The translations under genes were made by a program, and so were the position numbers. Positions 43,476-52,992 of a DNA stretch of 64,000 nt are shown here, one piece after another. Under the pieces are notes generated by a model. It was given only the letters and a program-made list of their open reading frames with translations, had not been told where the DNA came from and searched no databases. This DNA comes from Bacteroides thetaiotaomicron VPI-5482. Lineage in GTDB: Bacteria; Bacteroidota; Bacteroidia; Bacteroidales; Bacteroidaceae. Every line of letters begins with the position of its first letter. Position 1 is the first letter of the stretch. Where the stretch lies: NCBI RefSeq assembly GCF_000011065.1, contig NC_004663.1:744001-808000 (forward strand). Reading direction: 5' to 3'.

Positions 43476-44102
43476 TTACCATTCATAAGAAATACAGATC
43501 TGAGGCACCCATTCCCATCTTTTTTGTATGGTGTTGTATTGATATTGTACGCCGGTTTTCAATTTCCAGCCTTTACCTACTTTTAAAACAATGTCGCTGC
43601 CTAGTGTGGTTGGTATTGCTTCAGAGGAAAGTCCACGATATCTTCGGGTGTCCAGATTTTGTTTACCATATATGCTAAGAAACCATTTTTTAGAGAGCTT
43701 ATAATCCATTTGAGTTTGGATATGAAAGTGGTTTGAACTTTCACTAAAGTTACTTTTACTATGCAGAGTGATATTTTTGTTTATTTTGAGCCGTGAATAA
43801 GTGGGTAAGAAAGTAGAATTGGTCTGTCGAAAGATGTTATGAGTATGAAAAGGTAATTTCGGAGATATGATTGTTGATTTAAGAATCGGTAATGTTGGAT
43901 CAAAGTCAACAAAGGGTTTTGTATGATATAACATGTTTTGTTCTGTCTTCTTTACGAATACCTTATTGATTCTGATTTCTTGCTCAGAATTTAATGTTTG
44001 CTGTAGCCTCAATGAATCTTGTTTGCTCCACTCTTGTCCTGCTACGGATAAGGGGAGTAATAATAGACAAAGAGTACCTAACTGATATTTATAAGCGTCC
44101 AT
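43476..44102 (-). CDS. Exported protein of unknown function, barrel-like
   Basis: The 208-residue protein begins with a signal peptide (YQLGTLCLLLLPLSVAGQ). The rest has alternating beta-strand patterns near the end (HIQTQMDYKLSKKWFLSIYG, WKLKTGVQYQYNTI) and ends in a C-terminal aromatic residue (SYEW), as in outer-membrane barrels. It may belong to a Bacteroides-specific DUF family such as DUF4858; I cannot confirm that. It starts just after the map region with a small gap and is transcribed in the same direction. No function is assigned. Confidence 0.6.
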   Translation of the reverse strand: MDAYKYQLGTLCLLLLPLSVAGQEWSKQDSLRLQQTLNSEQEIRINKVFVKKTEQNMLYHTKPFVDFDPTLPILKSTIISPKLPFHTHNIFRQTNSTFLPTYSRLKINKNITLHSKSNFSESSNHFHIQTQMDYKLSKKWFLSIYGKQNLDTRRYRGLSSEAIPTTLGSDIVLKVGKGWKLKTGVQYQYNTIQKRWEWVPQICISYEW

Positions 44103-44458
44103 ATAGTGTGCTAGTATAGTTTATTCTATGGACGGTGAAAAAGTGAAAATGCTGCTTTATGTAATGAATAAATAATAGCTATTTTACATAATATGAGAAT
44201 ACTTTTCTTTTTTTGTATAGGTGTATTAAGCACATTTATCGTGTCCAGTCGCACCTATGGAAACAAAACCTATATAGCTGTTTTTTTATGTATTGAGTGA
44301 TAAGTTCTAGTTTCTTGATTGGTTCATCTTTCATAAATCTTGAATGATATTGAGAGAAAAAATGAGGTGGAAAAATATAGATGTTATAATTACAACCACT
44401 TTTTTTCTGAGCATTGCAGGACTCATAGTTCTTATTATCATTCTTTAATGTTTTGTAT
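44103..44458. other. 356-bp gap with two very short possible peptides
   Basis: No recognised gene, RNA or terminator is seen. Two + strand frames could encode short hydrophobic peptides: 44193-44300, 35 residues beginning MRILFFFCIGVLSTF, and 44362-44448, 28 residues MRWKNIDVIITTTFFLSIAG and a hydrophobic end, with a purine-rich GAGAGAAAA before its ATG. Both are opposite to the flanking genes, so they could only be expressed from their own promoters. No TAnnTTTG box is clear. Confidence 0.3.
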
Positions 44459-46102
44459 TTAAGATAATCTTTTTGCTTTAAATACCGGTTCTATCTTCTG
44501 AATCTCCGATTCAAATCCGAACCAATAGCCATGTCCTGCTTCGTCAATAGGAAGAAAACATAACCGGAGGTTCTCACGATATGAACCATATATAATTTCC
44601 CAATTATCGGGAGGAACTTGGCGTTTTGTCTTTACTTTTTCAGCGGGGATTTTTTTTAACGACATACCGGCTTCTATCCATGCAATACTGACTTGTGTCA
44701 CGTAATCGGGATAATGATTCTTGCAGAAATTATAGAGGATAAGTCCCCTTTTTTCTAGACTCAAAGGAGTGTCGATGACATCTGTCTGTATTAGATGGTC
44801 AAGTAACTCATGCAGGAAATGCGGATTATCCAAAATGAGGGTACGAGTCAGACTTCGCCATGTAGGTGTATTATAGAATCCGTCTAAAAGACGGGACAGA
44901 TAGTGGGCGGTTTGCAATTCTTCTACGGAAATTTCTTTAGTCTGCAAAACTTCGTAGGGAGGGAGAGGAGAGTATTGGATGCCTAACTCTTCCGCCCTTC
45001 TTCGCATTTCCGTGCCGGGAAGTAATTTTAATGATTCCAGTTGTATTTCCCCTGCACCATATTCGGCAAGTGTACGAACGTCTTCAAATATTTCGGATAG
45101 GTGATAGAGAGGAAGACCGGCTATTAAGTCAGCATGTGTCTCCATGTTCTTAAGGGAACAAAGATATTTCAGACCTTGAAGGGCATCAGATAATTTTCCG
45201 ATACGTCGGCTTTTCTCTAATACGGGTTCACGAAGGCTTTGAATACCTGCTTCGAGGTGTAGCAAACCATTAGGTAAAATAGCGAGTTCTTCTTTCAATT
45301 CTTCGGAGAGAAGTGCCGGGTGAATTTCCAAATGGAAACAGATGTCCGGGGCATATTCACGGAAGAGGTGAAGAAGTTCTTTGGCTCGCTTATTATTATA
45401 GTTGAAAGTGCGGTCGAGTACACGCACATTTTTGATGCCATGCTGATGGATAACATTCAGTCGTTCGCGGATTGCCTCCAATGAAATGGTGCGAACCGGT
45501 TTCTCACCTCCGCTGACGCAGAAAGCGCATGTGTTGAAGCATCCTCGGGTAGTTTCCAGTTGTACGAAAGGCTTGCTCCAATTAAAAAAACGACTTTTCT
45601 CCGGTGAGACGAGCTGAGAGAAGTTCATGACACGGGCAATACCGTTGTCTTGATATTGGTCTGATTCGTCCAGATAACATAATCCGGATATCTGATTCCA
45701 CTCATTTACAGGGTGATTCCATACTTTTAACCAAATTGGGAATACTTCTTCTCCTTCTCCCCGAAACACTCCGTTGACAAATTTGTTCTTTCTTAAGAAG
45801 GCTTCGTTATTTCCTAAAAACTCCGGACCGCCGAGTACGATGCAGCAATGAGGTAGCAAAGCTTTAGCACGTGAAACGATATGCAACAGTTGCTCGTGAT
45901 TAAATAGCCAGTTGGTAGCAGCAATAATATCCGGTTGATGGTGATAGATTTGGTTGACTACCATTCCGGTATTTTCGTTGATGGTTGCCGATACTGTACA
46001 CCACTCAATGGTAGTGTCATCTGCTATTTGAGCATGTAATGCAGGCAATGCCAGCGATGAGTGCGCATAGGAGCTATTTAAATCAAGCCAAAGAAGTTTC
46101 AT
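44459..46102 (-). CDS. B12-binding-type radical SAM protein with DUF4080-like C-terminal part
   Basis: The 547-residue protein has an N-terminal cobalamin-binding-type domain (LLWLDLNSSYAHSSLALPAL, PDIIAATNWLFN, CIVLGGPEF). The radical SAM core has CxxxCxxC in RGCFNTCAFCVSG and LHLEAGIQSL. A C-terminal region follows (LSRLLDGFYNTPTWRSL). The family modifies unknown substrates, often in methyl or rearrangement chemistry. It is a single gene, read toward the gap at 44103. Confidence 0.88.
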   Translation of the reverse strand: MKLLWLDLNSSYAHSSLALPALHAQIADDTTIEWCTVSATINENTGMVVNQIYHHQPDIIAATNWLFNHEQLLHIVSRAKALLPHCCIVLGGPEFLGNNEAFLRKNKFVNGVFRGEGEEVFPIWLKVWNHPVNEWNQISGLCYLDESDQYQDNGIARVMNFSQLVSPEKSRFFNWSKPFVQLETTRGCFNTCAFCVSGGEKPVRTISLEAIRERLNVIHQHGIKNVRVLDRTFNYNNKRAKELLHLFREYAPDICFHLEIHPALLSEELKEELAILPNGLLHLEAGIQSLREPVLEKSRRIGKLSDALQGLKYLCSLKNMETHADLIAGLPLYHLSEIFEDVRTLAEYGAGEIQLESLKLLPGTEMRRRAEELGIQYSPLPPYEVLQTKEISVEELQTAHYLSRLLDGFYNTPTWRSLTRTLILDNPHFLHELLDHLIQTDVIDTPLSLEKRGLILYNFCKNHYPDYVTQVSIAWIEAGMSLKKIPAEKVKTKRQVPPDNWEIIYGSYRENLRLCFLPIDEAGHGYWFGFESEIQKIEPVFKAKRLS

Positions 46103-46176
46103 GTGTAAATTTTACTATTAGTGGGACAAAGGTACAAAAAACTTGCATCTTAAGGCATATAGTAAAATAAAAACGC

Positions 46177-46184
46177 TAATTTTG
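46177..46184 (+). promoter_or_regulatory. -7 box of the lipoprotein gene
   Basis: TAATTTTG fits TAnnTTTG 30 nt before the start at 46214; a good -33 box is not visible. Confidence 0.5.
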
Positions 46185-46213
46185 CAATAATAAACGCAAT
46201 AAACTAGAAAATT

Positions 46214-46615
46214 ATGAAGAATTTGAAAAAATACGTAGGTGTTCTCATGTTGCTGACTTTATTGGTCGGCTTTACTTCGTGCGAAGATGATGAAACTATA
46301 TTTGATCACATAGTAGGGCGTACATGGGTTGGTGATTTAGGATTTTGGGTAGATAATAGTCCGGTGGAAAGTGGAATAACCTTTAAGAGTAATGGTTTTG
46401 GTGTAGATGAACAATGGTATTATGATTGGGATAGAGTAGCTGCTGTTTTAGATGTCCGCTGGTGGATTGAAGATGGAGATTTATTCTTGGATTATGGTAA
46501 TGGCTATCCTTTATTAATATTAGCAGATGTTTATGTTGAAGGCCGATATCTTACAGGGCGTTTGTATTCAAATAATATAGATCAAGGAACCGTTACTTTA
46601 GAAATGAGTAATTAG
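46214..46615 (+). CDS. Small lipoprotein of unknown function, possible surface export signal
   Basis: The 133-residue protein has a lipoprotein signal, MKNLKKYVGVLMLLTLLVGF followed by TSC, with the Cys near residue 23. The residues after it are EDDE, an acidic motif like the Bacteroides lipoprotein export signal, so the protein may face outward. The mature part is small, with beta strands (VGRTWVGDLGFWVDNS, VRWWIEDGDLFLDYGNG). It looks like one of the lipocalin-like small lipoproteins. It is a single gene with its own promoter and terminator. Confidence 0.75.
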   Translation: MKNLKKYVGVLMLLTLLVGFTSCEDDETIFDHIVGRTWVGDLGFWVDNSPVESGITFKSNGFGVDEQWYYDWDRVAAVLDVRWWIEDGDLFLDYGNGYPLLILADVYVEGRYLTGRLYSNNIDQGTVTLEMSN

Positions 46616-46670
46616 TGAAGATCTAAAAAAGAATTGTGGAATTGGAAAAAATATCGATTTTTTATAAAAG

Positions 46671-46730
46671 TTCCCCTTATTGAAGGCTAATCTATGTACA
46701 GAGTTGTCAGCAAATAAGGGGAATTTTTAT
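46671..46730. terminator. Terminator between two convergent genes
   Basis: TTCCCCTTATT 46671-46681 pairs perfectly with AATAAGGGGAA 46713-46723 over a 31-nt loop, followed by TTTTTA. The A-rich run before it means it may also serve the - strand gene at 46735. Confidence 0.75.
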
Positions 46731-46734
46731 TATT

Positions 46735-47682
46735 TTATTTCTTCAGGAACAACTTCTTAAACTCTCCCGGATAAGGTGTCTCAAACTCCATTAAATCTCC
46801 CGTCACCGGATGATAGAAACAAAGTTTGAAGGCGTGGAGTGCCAGTCTTCCGATCGGGTTAAGCGATTCTTCGCCTCCATATCTTCCGTCACCTATAATA
46901 GGATGTCCTAAATCCTGCATATGTACACGAATCTGATTCTTACGTCCTGTTTCCAGATCAAGTTCTAACAGTGAATAACCGTTAGCACGTTTGATTGTCT
47001 TGTAGTGTGTGATGGATTTTGAACCACCATCATCGTAATCGCTGGAACTTACATAAAGAGTTTTATCCGTCAGCCAGGAAACCACAGTGTCATAATCCTT
47101 CTCCATTGTTCCCTCAACAACAGCTACATAACGGCGGTCAGTCACTATTTCATGCCAGTTGTCACGTAATGTCCGTTGTGTTTTTTCGTCTTTTGCGAAC
47201 ATCATTAATCCTGATGTATCCCTGTCCAGACGATGTACGATAAACACACGGTGCTGTCTGCCCGAGCGCTGTACATATTCATTCAGAATCGTATAAGCGG
47301 TGCGCTCTTTTTGTCGCTCGGTATTGACAGATAAGAGTCCTTGCATTTTTTCCACTACAATGATATAAGCGTCCTCATATACAATTTTCAGCAGTCTGTT
47401 ATGAAATTCCTTCTTTCCTTTTTCCTTGCTGATTTGTACTTTCATTCCGGGTTGCAGCGGGAAGTTGAACTGAGTGGTGATTACGTTATCTACCAATACC
47501 ACCCGTTTGCTCAGTAATGACTTCAGTTTCGTGCGGCTTGCGTCCGGCATTTTGGCAGCCAGAAACTCCATTAGTTCCATGGGCTCTTTGACTGCATAGT
47601 TCGTATATTGGGCACGTGCTTTTTCTGCAGGAGTTCTTCTCGGTCTTTTTTCCATTTCTTTTTTCTTTTGCGAACAATTCAA
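46735..47682 (-). CDS. RluA-family pseudouridine synthase
   Basis: The 315-residue protein has an S4 RNA-binding region near the N-terminus (SRTKLKSLLSKRVVLVDN) and the catalytic domain with HRLDRDTSGLMMFAK, containing the catalytic Asp. IRVHMQDLGHPIIGDGRYGG closes it. It isomerises uridine in rRNA or tRNA; the exact site is not clear. The reading frame opens with MNCSQKKKEMEKRPRR; a second ATG nine codons in (47655) is equally likely. It sits 8 bases after rlmD on the same strand. Confidence 0.9.
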   Translation of the reverse strand: MNCSQKKKEMEKRPRRTPAEKARAQYTNYAVKEPMELMEFLAAKMPDASRTKLKSLLSKRVVLVDNVITTQFNFPLQPGMKVQISKEKGKKEFHNRLLKIVYEDAYIIVVEKMQGLLSVNTERQKERTAYTILNEYVQRSGRQHRVFIVHRLDRDTSGLMMFAKDEKTQRTLRDNWHEIVTDRRYVAVVEGTMEKDYDTVVSWLTDKTLYVSSSDYDDGGSKSITHYKTIKRANGYSLLELDLETGRKNQIRVHMQDLGHPIIGDGRYGGEESLNPIGRLALHAFKLCFYHPVTGDLMEFETPYPGEFKKLFLKK

Positions 47683-47690
47683 CTAACGTA

Positions 47691-49109
47691 TTATCGAAGC
47701 TCCAGCAACACTACATTTTCCACATGATGCGTATGCGGGAACATATCTACAGGTTGCACAGCTTTCACTTTATATTTGCCGTCAAGCAGTTGTAAGTCGC
47801 GTGCCTGCGTAGCCGGGTTGCAGCTTACATACACAATCCGCTTCGGTTCGGCAAACAGAATAACATCAACCACATCCTGATGCATACCTGCACGTGGAGG
47901 GTCGGTGATAATCACATCCGGACGTCCATGCTGATTGATAAATTCCTGAGTCAGCATATCTTTCATATCTCCGGCATAGAACAAGGCATTCTTAATCTCA
48001 TTAATCTCGGCATTTACCTTTGCGTCTTCGATAGCTTCCGGTACATACTCGATACCAATCACCTGACGAGCCTGGCGGGATACAAAATTGGCAATGGTTC
48101 CCGTTCCGGTATATAGGTCGTATACCAGTTCCTTTCCGGTCAGCCCGGCAAATTCGCGGGCTATCTTATATAAATTGTATGCCTGTTCGGAATTGGTCTG
48201 ATAGAATGATTTCGGACCGACTTTGAAACGCAGTCCTTCCATTTCTTCAAACATATGGTCTTTTCCCTTGAATACATGTACATCCAGATCATTGATCGTA
48301 TCGTTGCACTTATTATTAATAATGTATAGGAGAGAAGTGATTTCGGGGAATGAATCGGCAATGAACTGCAGCAGTTGCTTGAATAGTTCCATTTCATGGT
48401 CTTCTGTAATCTTGCAGATGACAATGACCATCAGCTCTCCTGTTGATGAAGTGCGGATAATCAGATTCCGTAACATACCTTCCTGAGTACGCAGATTGAT
48501 GAAGGAGTAATCATGCTCGTAAGCATAATCGCGTACAGCATTACGAATACGATTGGAGATGTCGTCCTGTAACCAGCATTTTTCAATAGCCAGCACTTTG
48601 TCGAAAGCTCCGGGAATATGAAAACCTACAGCATTCATCTGATCATACTTCACATCCTGCCGAACTTCATCGTTCGTGAGCCAGCGTTTGTTCGAAAAAG
48701 TGAACTCCAGTTTATTCCGGTAGAACTCTGTTTTGGCAGAACCCAGAATCGGTGAAATTTCCGGAAGTTCGATCTTTCCGATGCGTCTCAGATTGTCTTC
48801 TACTTGTTTCTGCTTATACCTGATTTGTTCCGAATAGGGGAGTACCTGCCATTTACAACCGCCGCATACGCCGTAGTGTTGGCAGAAAGGAACGGCACGT
48901 ACGGGCGACAGCTCGTGGAATTTCACAGCTTCGGCTTCGGCGTATTTGTTCTTTTTGCGCTTGATCTGCAGGTCTACAACATCACCTGGCACTACATAAG
49001 GAACAAAAATCACCAGGTCGTTTACTTTTGCGATGGCTTTTCCTTCGGCAGCCACATCCGTTATTGTTACCTTCTCCAGCAGGGGAAGTTCTTTTCTCTT
49101 TCTTGCCAC
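47691..49109 (-). CDS. rlmD: 23S rRNA (uracil-5-)-methyltransferase RlmD (TrmA/RumA family)
   Basis: The 472-residue protein has an N-terminal TRAM domain (VTDVA-like ITDVAAEGKAIAKV), the iron-sulfur cysteines CQHYGVCGGCKWQ, the SAM motif YDLYTGTGTIANF, and TDPPRAGM. The catalytic Cys lies in YVSCNPATQARDL. It makes 5-methyluridine in 23S rRNA. The Fe-S cluster form separates it from TrmA. The rluA-type gene downstream also modifies RNA, which fits one operon. Confidence 0.92.
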   Translation of the reverse strand: MARKRKELPLLEKVTITDVAAEGKAIAKVNDLVIFVPYVVPGDVVDLQIKRKKNKYAEAEAVKFHELSPVRAVPFCQHYGVCGGCKWQVLPYSEQIRYKQKQVEDNLRRIGKIELPEISPILGSAKTEFYRNKLEFTFSNKRWLTNDEVRQDVKYDQMNAVGFHIPGAFDKVLAIEKCWLQDDISNRIRNAVRDYAYEHDYSFINLRTQEGMLRNLIIRTSSTGELMVIVICKITEDHEMELFKQLLQFIADSFPEITSLLYIINNKCNDTINDLDVHVFKGKDHMFEEMEGLRFKVGPKSFYQTNSEQAYNLYKIAREFAGLTGKELVYDLYTGTGTIANFVSRQARQVIGIEYVPEAIEDAKVNAEINEIKNALFYAGDMKDMLTQEFINQHGRPDVIITDPPRAGMHQDVVDVILFAEPKRIVYVSCNPATQARDLQLLDGKYKVKAVQPVDMFPHTHHVENVVLLELR

Positions 49110-49259
49110 TTTTACACCAATCTAATAATTATGATGCAAAAGTAGGTATTTTTTTTGGAAAACTTTCGTGTCTATGAAAATATTCCAGATTGTAATGTCG
49201 AAATTGCATTTTAATAGAAAGTTTTTTCTCAAAAAGTTTTCTGGTTTGCGAAATATACT

Positions 49260-49267
49260 TAGATTTG
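49260..49267 (+). promoter_or_regulatory. -7 box of ppdK promoter
   Basis: TAGATTTG, exact TAnnTTTG, 41 nt before the ppdK start. Confidence 0.5.
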
Positions 49268-49308
49268 CGAACAGAAAAAAATCATAATGTAACTTTAAAC
49301 ACAATATT

Positions 49309-52029
49309 ATGGATAAAAAAAGAGTTTATACCTTTGGAAATGGTCAGGCAGAAGGAAAGGCCGACATGAAGAATTTGTTAGGTGGTAAAGGTGCCAATCT
49401 TGCCGAGATGAATTTAATTGGAATTCCCGTTCCTCCCGGATTTACAATAACTACAGAAGTTTGCACGGAGTATAATACGTTGGGACGTGATAAAGTGGTT
49501 GAGTTGCTGAAAGATGAAGTAGTAAAGGCCATTGCCCGTGTAGAAGAATTGATGAAATCTAAATTCGGTGATATCGAAAATCCATTGTTGGTTTCTGTAC
49601 GTTCAGGTGCCCGTGCGTCTATGCCGGGTATGATGGATACTATTCTGAATCTGGGTCTGAATGACGAGGTGGTGGAAGGTATCATCCGCAAGACTGGTAA
49701 TGCCCGTTTTGCATGGGACTCTTATCGTCGTTTTGTACAGATGTACGGTGACGTTGTTCTGGGCATGAAGCCGACGAACAAGGAAGATATCGATCCGTTC
49801 GAAGCAATCATTGAAGAAGTAAAAGAATCAAAAGGAGTAAAGCTTGATAACGAACTGGAAGTAGCAGACCTGCAAGAGCTTGTGAAGAAGTTCAAGGCCG
49901 CTGTGAAAGAACAGACCGGAAAAGATTTCCCGACTTGTGCTTACGAACAACTTTGGGGAGCTATCTGTGCCGTATTTGATTCATGGATGAACGAACGTGC
50001 TATCCTTTATCGTAAGATGGAAGGTATACCTGATGAATGGGGAACAGCTGTAAACGTACAGGCTATGGTATTCGGTAATATGGGTGACACTTCTGCAACA
50101 GGAGTTTGCTTCTCTCGTGATGCCGGTACAGGTGAAGACCTTTTCAACGGTGAATACCTGATCAACGCACAAGGTGAAGATGTGGTAGCCGGTATCCGTA
50201 CTCCACAACAGATTACGAAGGTTGGTTCTCAGCGCTGGGCTGTACTGGCAGGTGTGACTGAAGACATTCGTGCTGCAAAATTCCCTTCAATGGAAGAAGC
50301 TATGCCGGAAATCTATAAGGAACTGGATGCATTGCAGACTAAATTGGAGAACCACTATAAAGATATGCAAGACATGGAATTCACCGTGCAGGAAGGTAAG
50401 TTATGGTTCCTGCAGACTCGTAACGGTAAACGTACCGGTGCGGCTATGGTGAAAATCGCAATGGACTTGCTCCGTCAGGGCATGATTGATGAAAAGACTG
50501 CTTTGATGCGTGTAGAACCTAACAAACTGGATGAACTTCTTCACCCGGTATTCGATAAATCTGCTTTGAAACAGGCGAAAGTGCTGACTCGCGGTCTTCC
50601 GGCTTCTCCGGGTGCTGCAACCGGTCAGATTGTATTCTTCGCTGATGATGCCGCCGAATGGCATGCTGCCGGAAAGAAAGTGGTAATGGTACGTATCGAG
50701 ACTTCTCCGGAAGACTTGGCCGGTATGGCAGTTGCCGAAGGTATCCTGACAGCTCGTGGTGGTATGACTTCTCATGCTGCTGTGGTAGCTCGTGGTATGG
50801 GTAAATGTTGTGTATCCGGTGCAGGAGCATTGAATATCGACTATAAGACTCGTACAGTAGAAATTGACGGCATTGTTTTGAAAGAAGGCGATTATATTTC
50901 TTTGAACGGTAGTACAGGCGAAGTATATAATGGTAAGGTAGAAACTCAGGCTGCCGAACTTTCCGGAGACTTTGCCGATTTGATGAAACTCTCGGATAAA
51001 TATACCCGTCTGCAAGTACGTACCAATGCGGATACTCCTCACGATGCAGAAGTAGCACGCAACTTTGGTGCAGTAGGTATCGGTCTTTGCCGTACGGAAC
51101 ATATGTTCTTCGAAGGTGAAAAGATCAAGGCGATGCGTGAAATGATTCTGGCAGAAAATGCAGAAGGACGTCGTAAAGCACTCGCTAAGATTCTTCCGTA
51201 TCAGCAAGCCGACTTTAAGGGTATCTTTAAAGCAATGGTCGGTTGTCCGGTGACTGTTCGTCTGCTCGATCCTCCTTTGCATGAGTTTGTTCCTCATGAT
51301 ACGAAGGGACAGCAGGAAATGGCTGATACGATGGGTGTAAGCCTGCAATATATCCAGCAACGTGTAGAATCGCTGTGTGAACACAATCCGATGTTGGGTC
51401 ACCGCGGTTGCCGTTTGGGAAATACATATCCTGAAATAACTCAGATGCAGACACGTGCTATCTTGGGTGCTGCTCTTGAACTGAAGAAAGAAGGAGTAGA
51501 GACACATCCTGAAATCATGGTTCCGTTGACCGGTATTTTATATGAATTCAAGGAACAAGAGAAGGTGATTCGTGAAGAGGCTGCCAAGTTGTTTGAAGAA
51601 GTGGGCGACAGCATTGATTTCAAAGTAGGTACTATGATTGAAATTCCTCGTGCAGCTCTGACTGCTGACCGTATTGCTTCATCTGCTGAATTCTTCTCAT
51701 TCGGAACGAATGACTTGACTCAGATGACCTTCGGATATTCTCGTGACGATATCGCTTCCTTCCTTCCGGTTTATCTGGAAAAGAAGATTCTGAAAGTAGA
51801 CCCGTTCCAGGTGCTCGATCAGAATGGTGTAGGTCAGTTGGTACGTATGGCTACAGAAAAGGGCCGTGCTATCCGTCCGGATTTGAAATGCGGTATCTGT
51901 GGCGAACATGGTGGTGAACCGTCTTCAGTGAAGTTCTGCCATAGAGTAGGTTTGAATTACGTTAGTTGCTCTCCGTTCCGGGTACCTATCGCAAGATTAG
52001 CAGCGGCGCAGGCAGCAATTGAAGGATAG
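49309..52029 (+). CDS. ppdK: Pyruvate, phosphate dikinase
   Basis: The 906-residue enzyme opens with the ATP-binding part (LLGGKGANLAEMNLIGIPVPPG). The swivelling domain with the phosphorylated His is in TARGGMTSHAAVVARGMGK, and the PEP-binding domain ends in CGICGEHGGEP with the catalytic Cys. It interconverts pyruvate, ATP and phosphate with PEP, AMP and PPi; in Bacteroides it supports gluconeogenesis and PPi-linked metabolism. Length is normal (about 875-910). Single gene with its own promoter and terminator. Confidence 0.97.
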   Translation: MDKKRVYTFGNGQAEGKADMKNLLGGKGANLAEMNLIGIPVPPGFTITTEVCTEYNTLGRDKVVELLKDEVVKAIARVEELMKSKFGDIENPLLVSVRSGARASMPGMMDTILNLGLNDEVVEGIIRKTGNARFAWDSYRRFVQMYGDVVLGMKPTNKEDIDPFEAIIEEVKESKGVKLDNELEVADLQELVKKFKAAVKEQTGKDFPTCAYEQLWGAICAVFDSWMNERAILYRKMEGIPDEWGTAVNVQAMVFGNMGDTSATGVCFSRDAGTGEDLFNGEYLINAQGEDVVAGIRTPQQITKVGSQRWAVLAGVTEDIRAAKFPSMEEAMPEIYKELDALQTKLENHYKDMQDMEFTVQEGKLWFLQTRNGKRTGAAMVKIAMDLLRQGMIDEKTALMRVEPNKLDELLHPVFDKSALKQAKVLTRGLPASPGAATGQIVFFADDAAEWHAAGKKVVMVRIETSPEDLAGMAVAEGILTARGGMTSHAAVVARGMGKCCVSGAGALNIDYKTRTVEIDGIVLKEGDYISLNGSTGEVYNGKVETQAAELSGDFADLMKLSDKYTRLQVRTNADTPHDAEVARNFGAVGIGLCRTEHMFFEGEKIKAMREMILAENAEGRRKALAKILPYQQADFKGIFKAMVGCPVTVRLLDPPLHEFVPHDTKGQQEMADTMGVSLQYIQQRVESLCEHNPMLGHRGCRLGNTYPEITQMQTRAILGAALELKKEGVETHPEIMVPLTGILYEFKEQEKVIREEAAKLFEEVGDSIDFKVGTMIEIPRAALTADRIASSAEFFSFGTNDLTQMTFGYSRDDIASFLPVYLEKKILKVDPFQVLDQNGVGQLVRMATEKGRAIRPDLKCGICGEHGGEPSSVKFCHRVGLNYVSCSPFRVPIARLAAAQAAIEG

Positions 52030-52044
52030 AAAGATAAACTGGTT

Positions 52045-52109
52045 AGAAAGTTAACTTTCTGATAATTGGGCTGTAATCGTCTCGTGAGAGAATGATTACA
52101 GCCTTTTTT
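52045..52109 (+). terminator. Double hairpin terminator of ppdK
   Basis: A perfect palindrome AGAAAGTTAACTTTCT at 52045-52060 is followed by the stem GGCTGTAATC 52069-52078 with GATTACAGCC 52094-52103 and TTTTTT. Confidence 0.88.
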
Positions 52110-52206
52110 GTTGGATGATGTTATTTTTAATTGTATTTGTTCAGCCCTGATAATCAGCCATTAATAATGATTTGTTTGGTGATTATTATAAAAAACTAAC
52201 TAAATA

Positions 52207-52238
52207 TTTGTTTAAGATGAAGAAGTAGCTTAATTTTG
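52207..52238 (+). promoter_or_regulatory. Promoter of the outer-membrane barrel gene
   Basis: TTTG at 52207-52210 and TAATTTTG at 52231-52238 are 20 nt apart, a full match to the Bacteroides form, 49 nt before the preferred start at 52288. Confidence 0.75.
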
Positions 52239-52287
52239 CCCCCGAAAACAAAACATGTTTTTATTTTATAACTTAAAAAGAAAGAAG

Positions 52288-52803
52288 ATGAAAAAGGGTT
52301 TATTATTGGTAGTTGTAATGTTAGCAACTATCGCTGTAAAAGCACAGGACATTTACGTAGGCGGATCATTGAACGTATGGCGTAACAGCACAGGCAACAC
52401 TACTTCTTTTAAAGTTGCTCCGGAAATCGGCTACAATTTTAATGAAACATGGGCATTGGGTGCTGAACTGAACTATTCACACGAATATGTGAAACAAGTG
52501 ACTGCAAATTCAGTTACTGTTGCTCCGTACATCCGTTGGTCTTACTATCAGAATGATGCTGTACGTCTGTTCCTGGACGGAACTGCTGCTATTGGTTTCG
52601 TGAAAATCAAAGATGGTGATACCACTAAAGCAGGTCAGATCGGTTTGAGACCGGGTATCGCTGTTAAACTGAACGATCATTTCTCTTTTATCGCCAAGTA
52701 TGGTTTCTTGGGATATCGTAAGAATGTGAACACTTCCGGAGATTCTTTCGGTCTGATGTTGACTAGCGAAGATTTGTCTATTGGTTTCCACTACAATTTC
52801 TAA
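52288..52803 (+). CDS. Small outer-membrane beta-barrel protein
   Basis: The preferred start is ATG 52288, where a signal peptide (MKKGLLLVVVMLATIAVKAQ) begins; 171 residues. Strand-like repeats such as IYVGGSLNVWRN, FNETWALGAELNYSHEY, VAPYIRWSYY and a terminal FHYNF mark an eight-strand OmpX/OmpW-like barrel. It probably sits in the outer membrane; a specific role is unknown. A similar barrel gene follows at 52993 with its own promoter, but the two proteins are not close copies. Confidence 0.82.
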   Translation: MKKGLLLVVVMLATIAVKAQDIYVGGSLNVWRNSTGNTTSFKVAPEIGYNFNETWALGAELNYSHEYVKQVTANSVTVAPYIRWSYYQNDAVRLFLDGTAAIGFVKIKDGDTTKAGQIGLRPGIAVKLNDHFSFIAKYGFLGYRKNVNTSGDSFGLMLTSEDLSIGFHYNF

Positions 52804-52828
52804 TCGGGTAGTAGATAATAAAAAATAG

Positions 52829-52866
52829 GAAAGGGGATTCTCTGAAATAGGGAATTCCCTTTCTTT
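52829..52866 (+). terminator. Terminator after the first barrel gene
   Basis: AAAGGGGATTC pairs imperfectly with GGGAATTCCCTTT around TCTGAAATA, followed by TTTG. Weak to moderate. Confidence 0.6.
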
Positions 52867-52907
52867 GTGTGTAATCTCTATATTTTACACGTTTGTTAAC
52901 GAAAAAG

Positions 52908-52938
52908 TTGTTTGATATATATATCAATCATATATTTG
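52908..52938 (+). promoter_or_regulatory. Promoter of the second barrel gene
   Basis: TTG at 52908-52910 and TATATTTG at 52931-52938, 20 nt apart, fit the Bacteroides promoter. The start codon is 55 nt further. Confidence 0.7.
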
Positions 52939-52992
52939 CATTGTTAATTAAACAGATGATTTAACTATAGTATTAATTAAAACTTTAGAATT

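Noticed and set aside
50401..51507. 368-codon open frame on the - strand
   Set aside because: Antisense of ppdK; rich in Ser/His/Thr/Phe without motifs.
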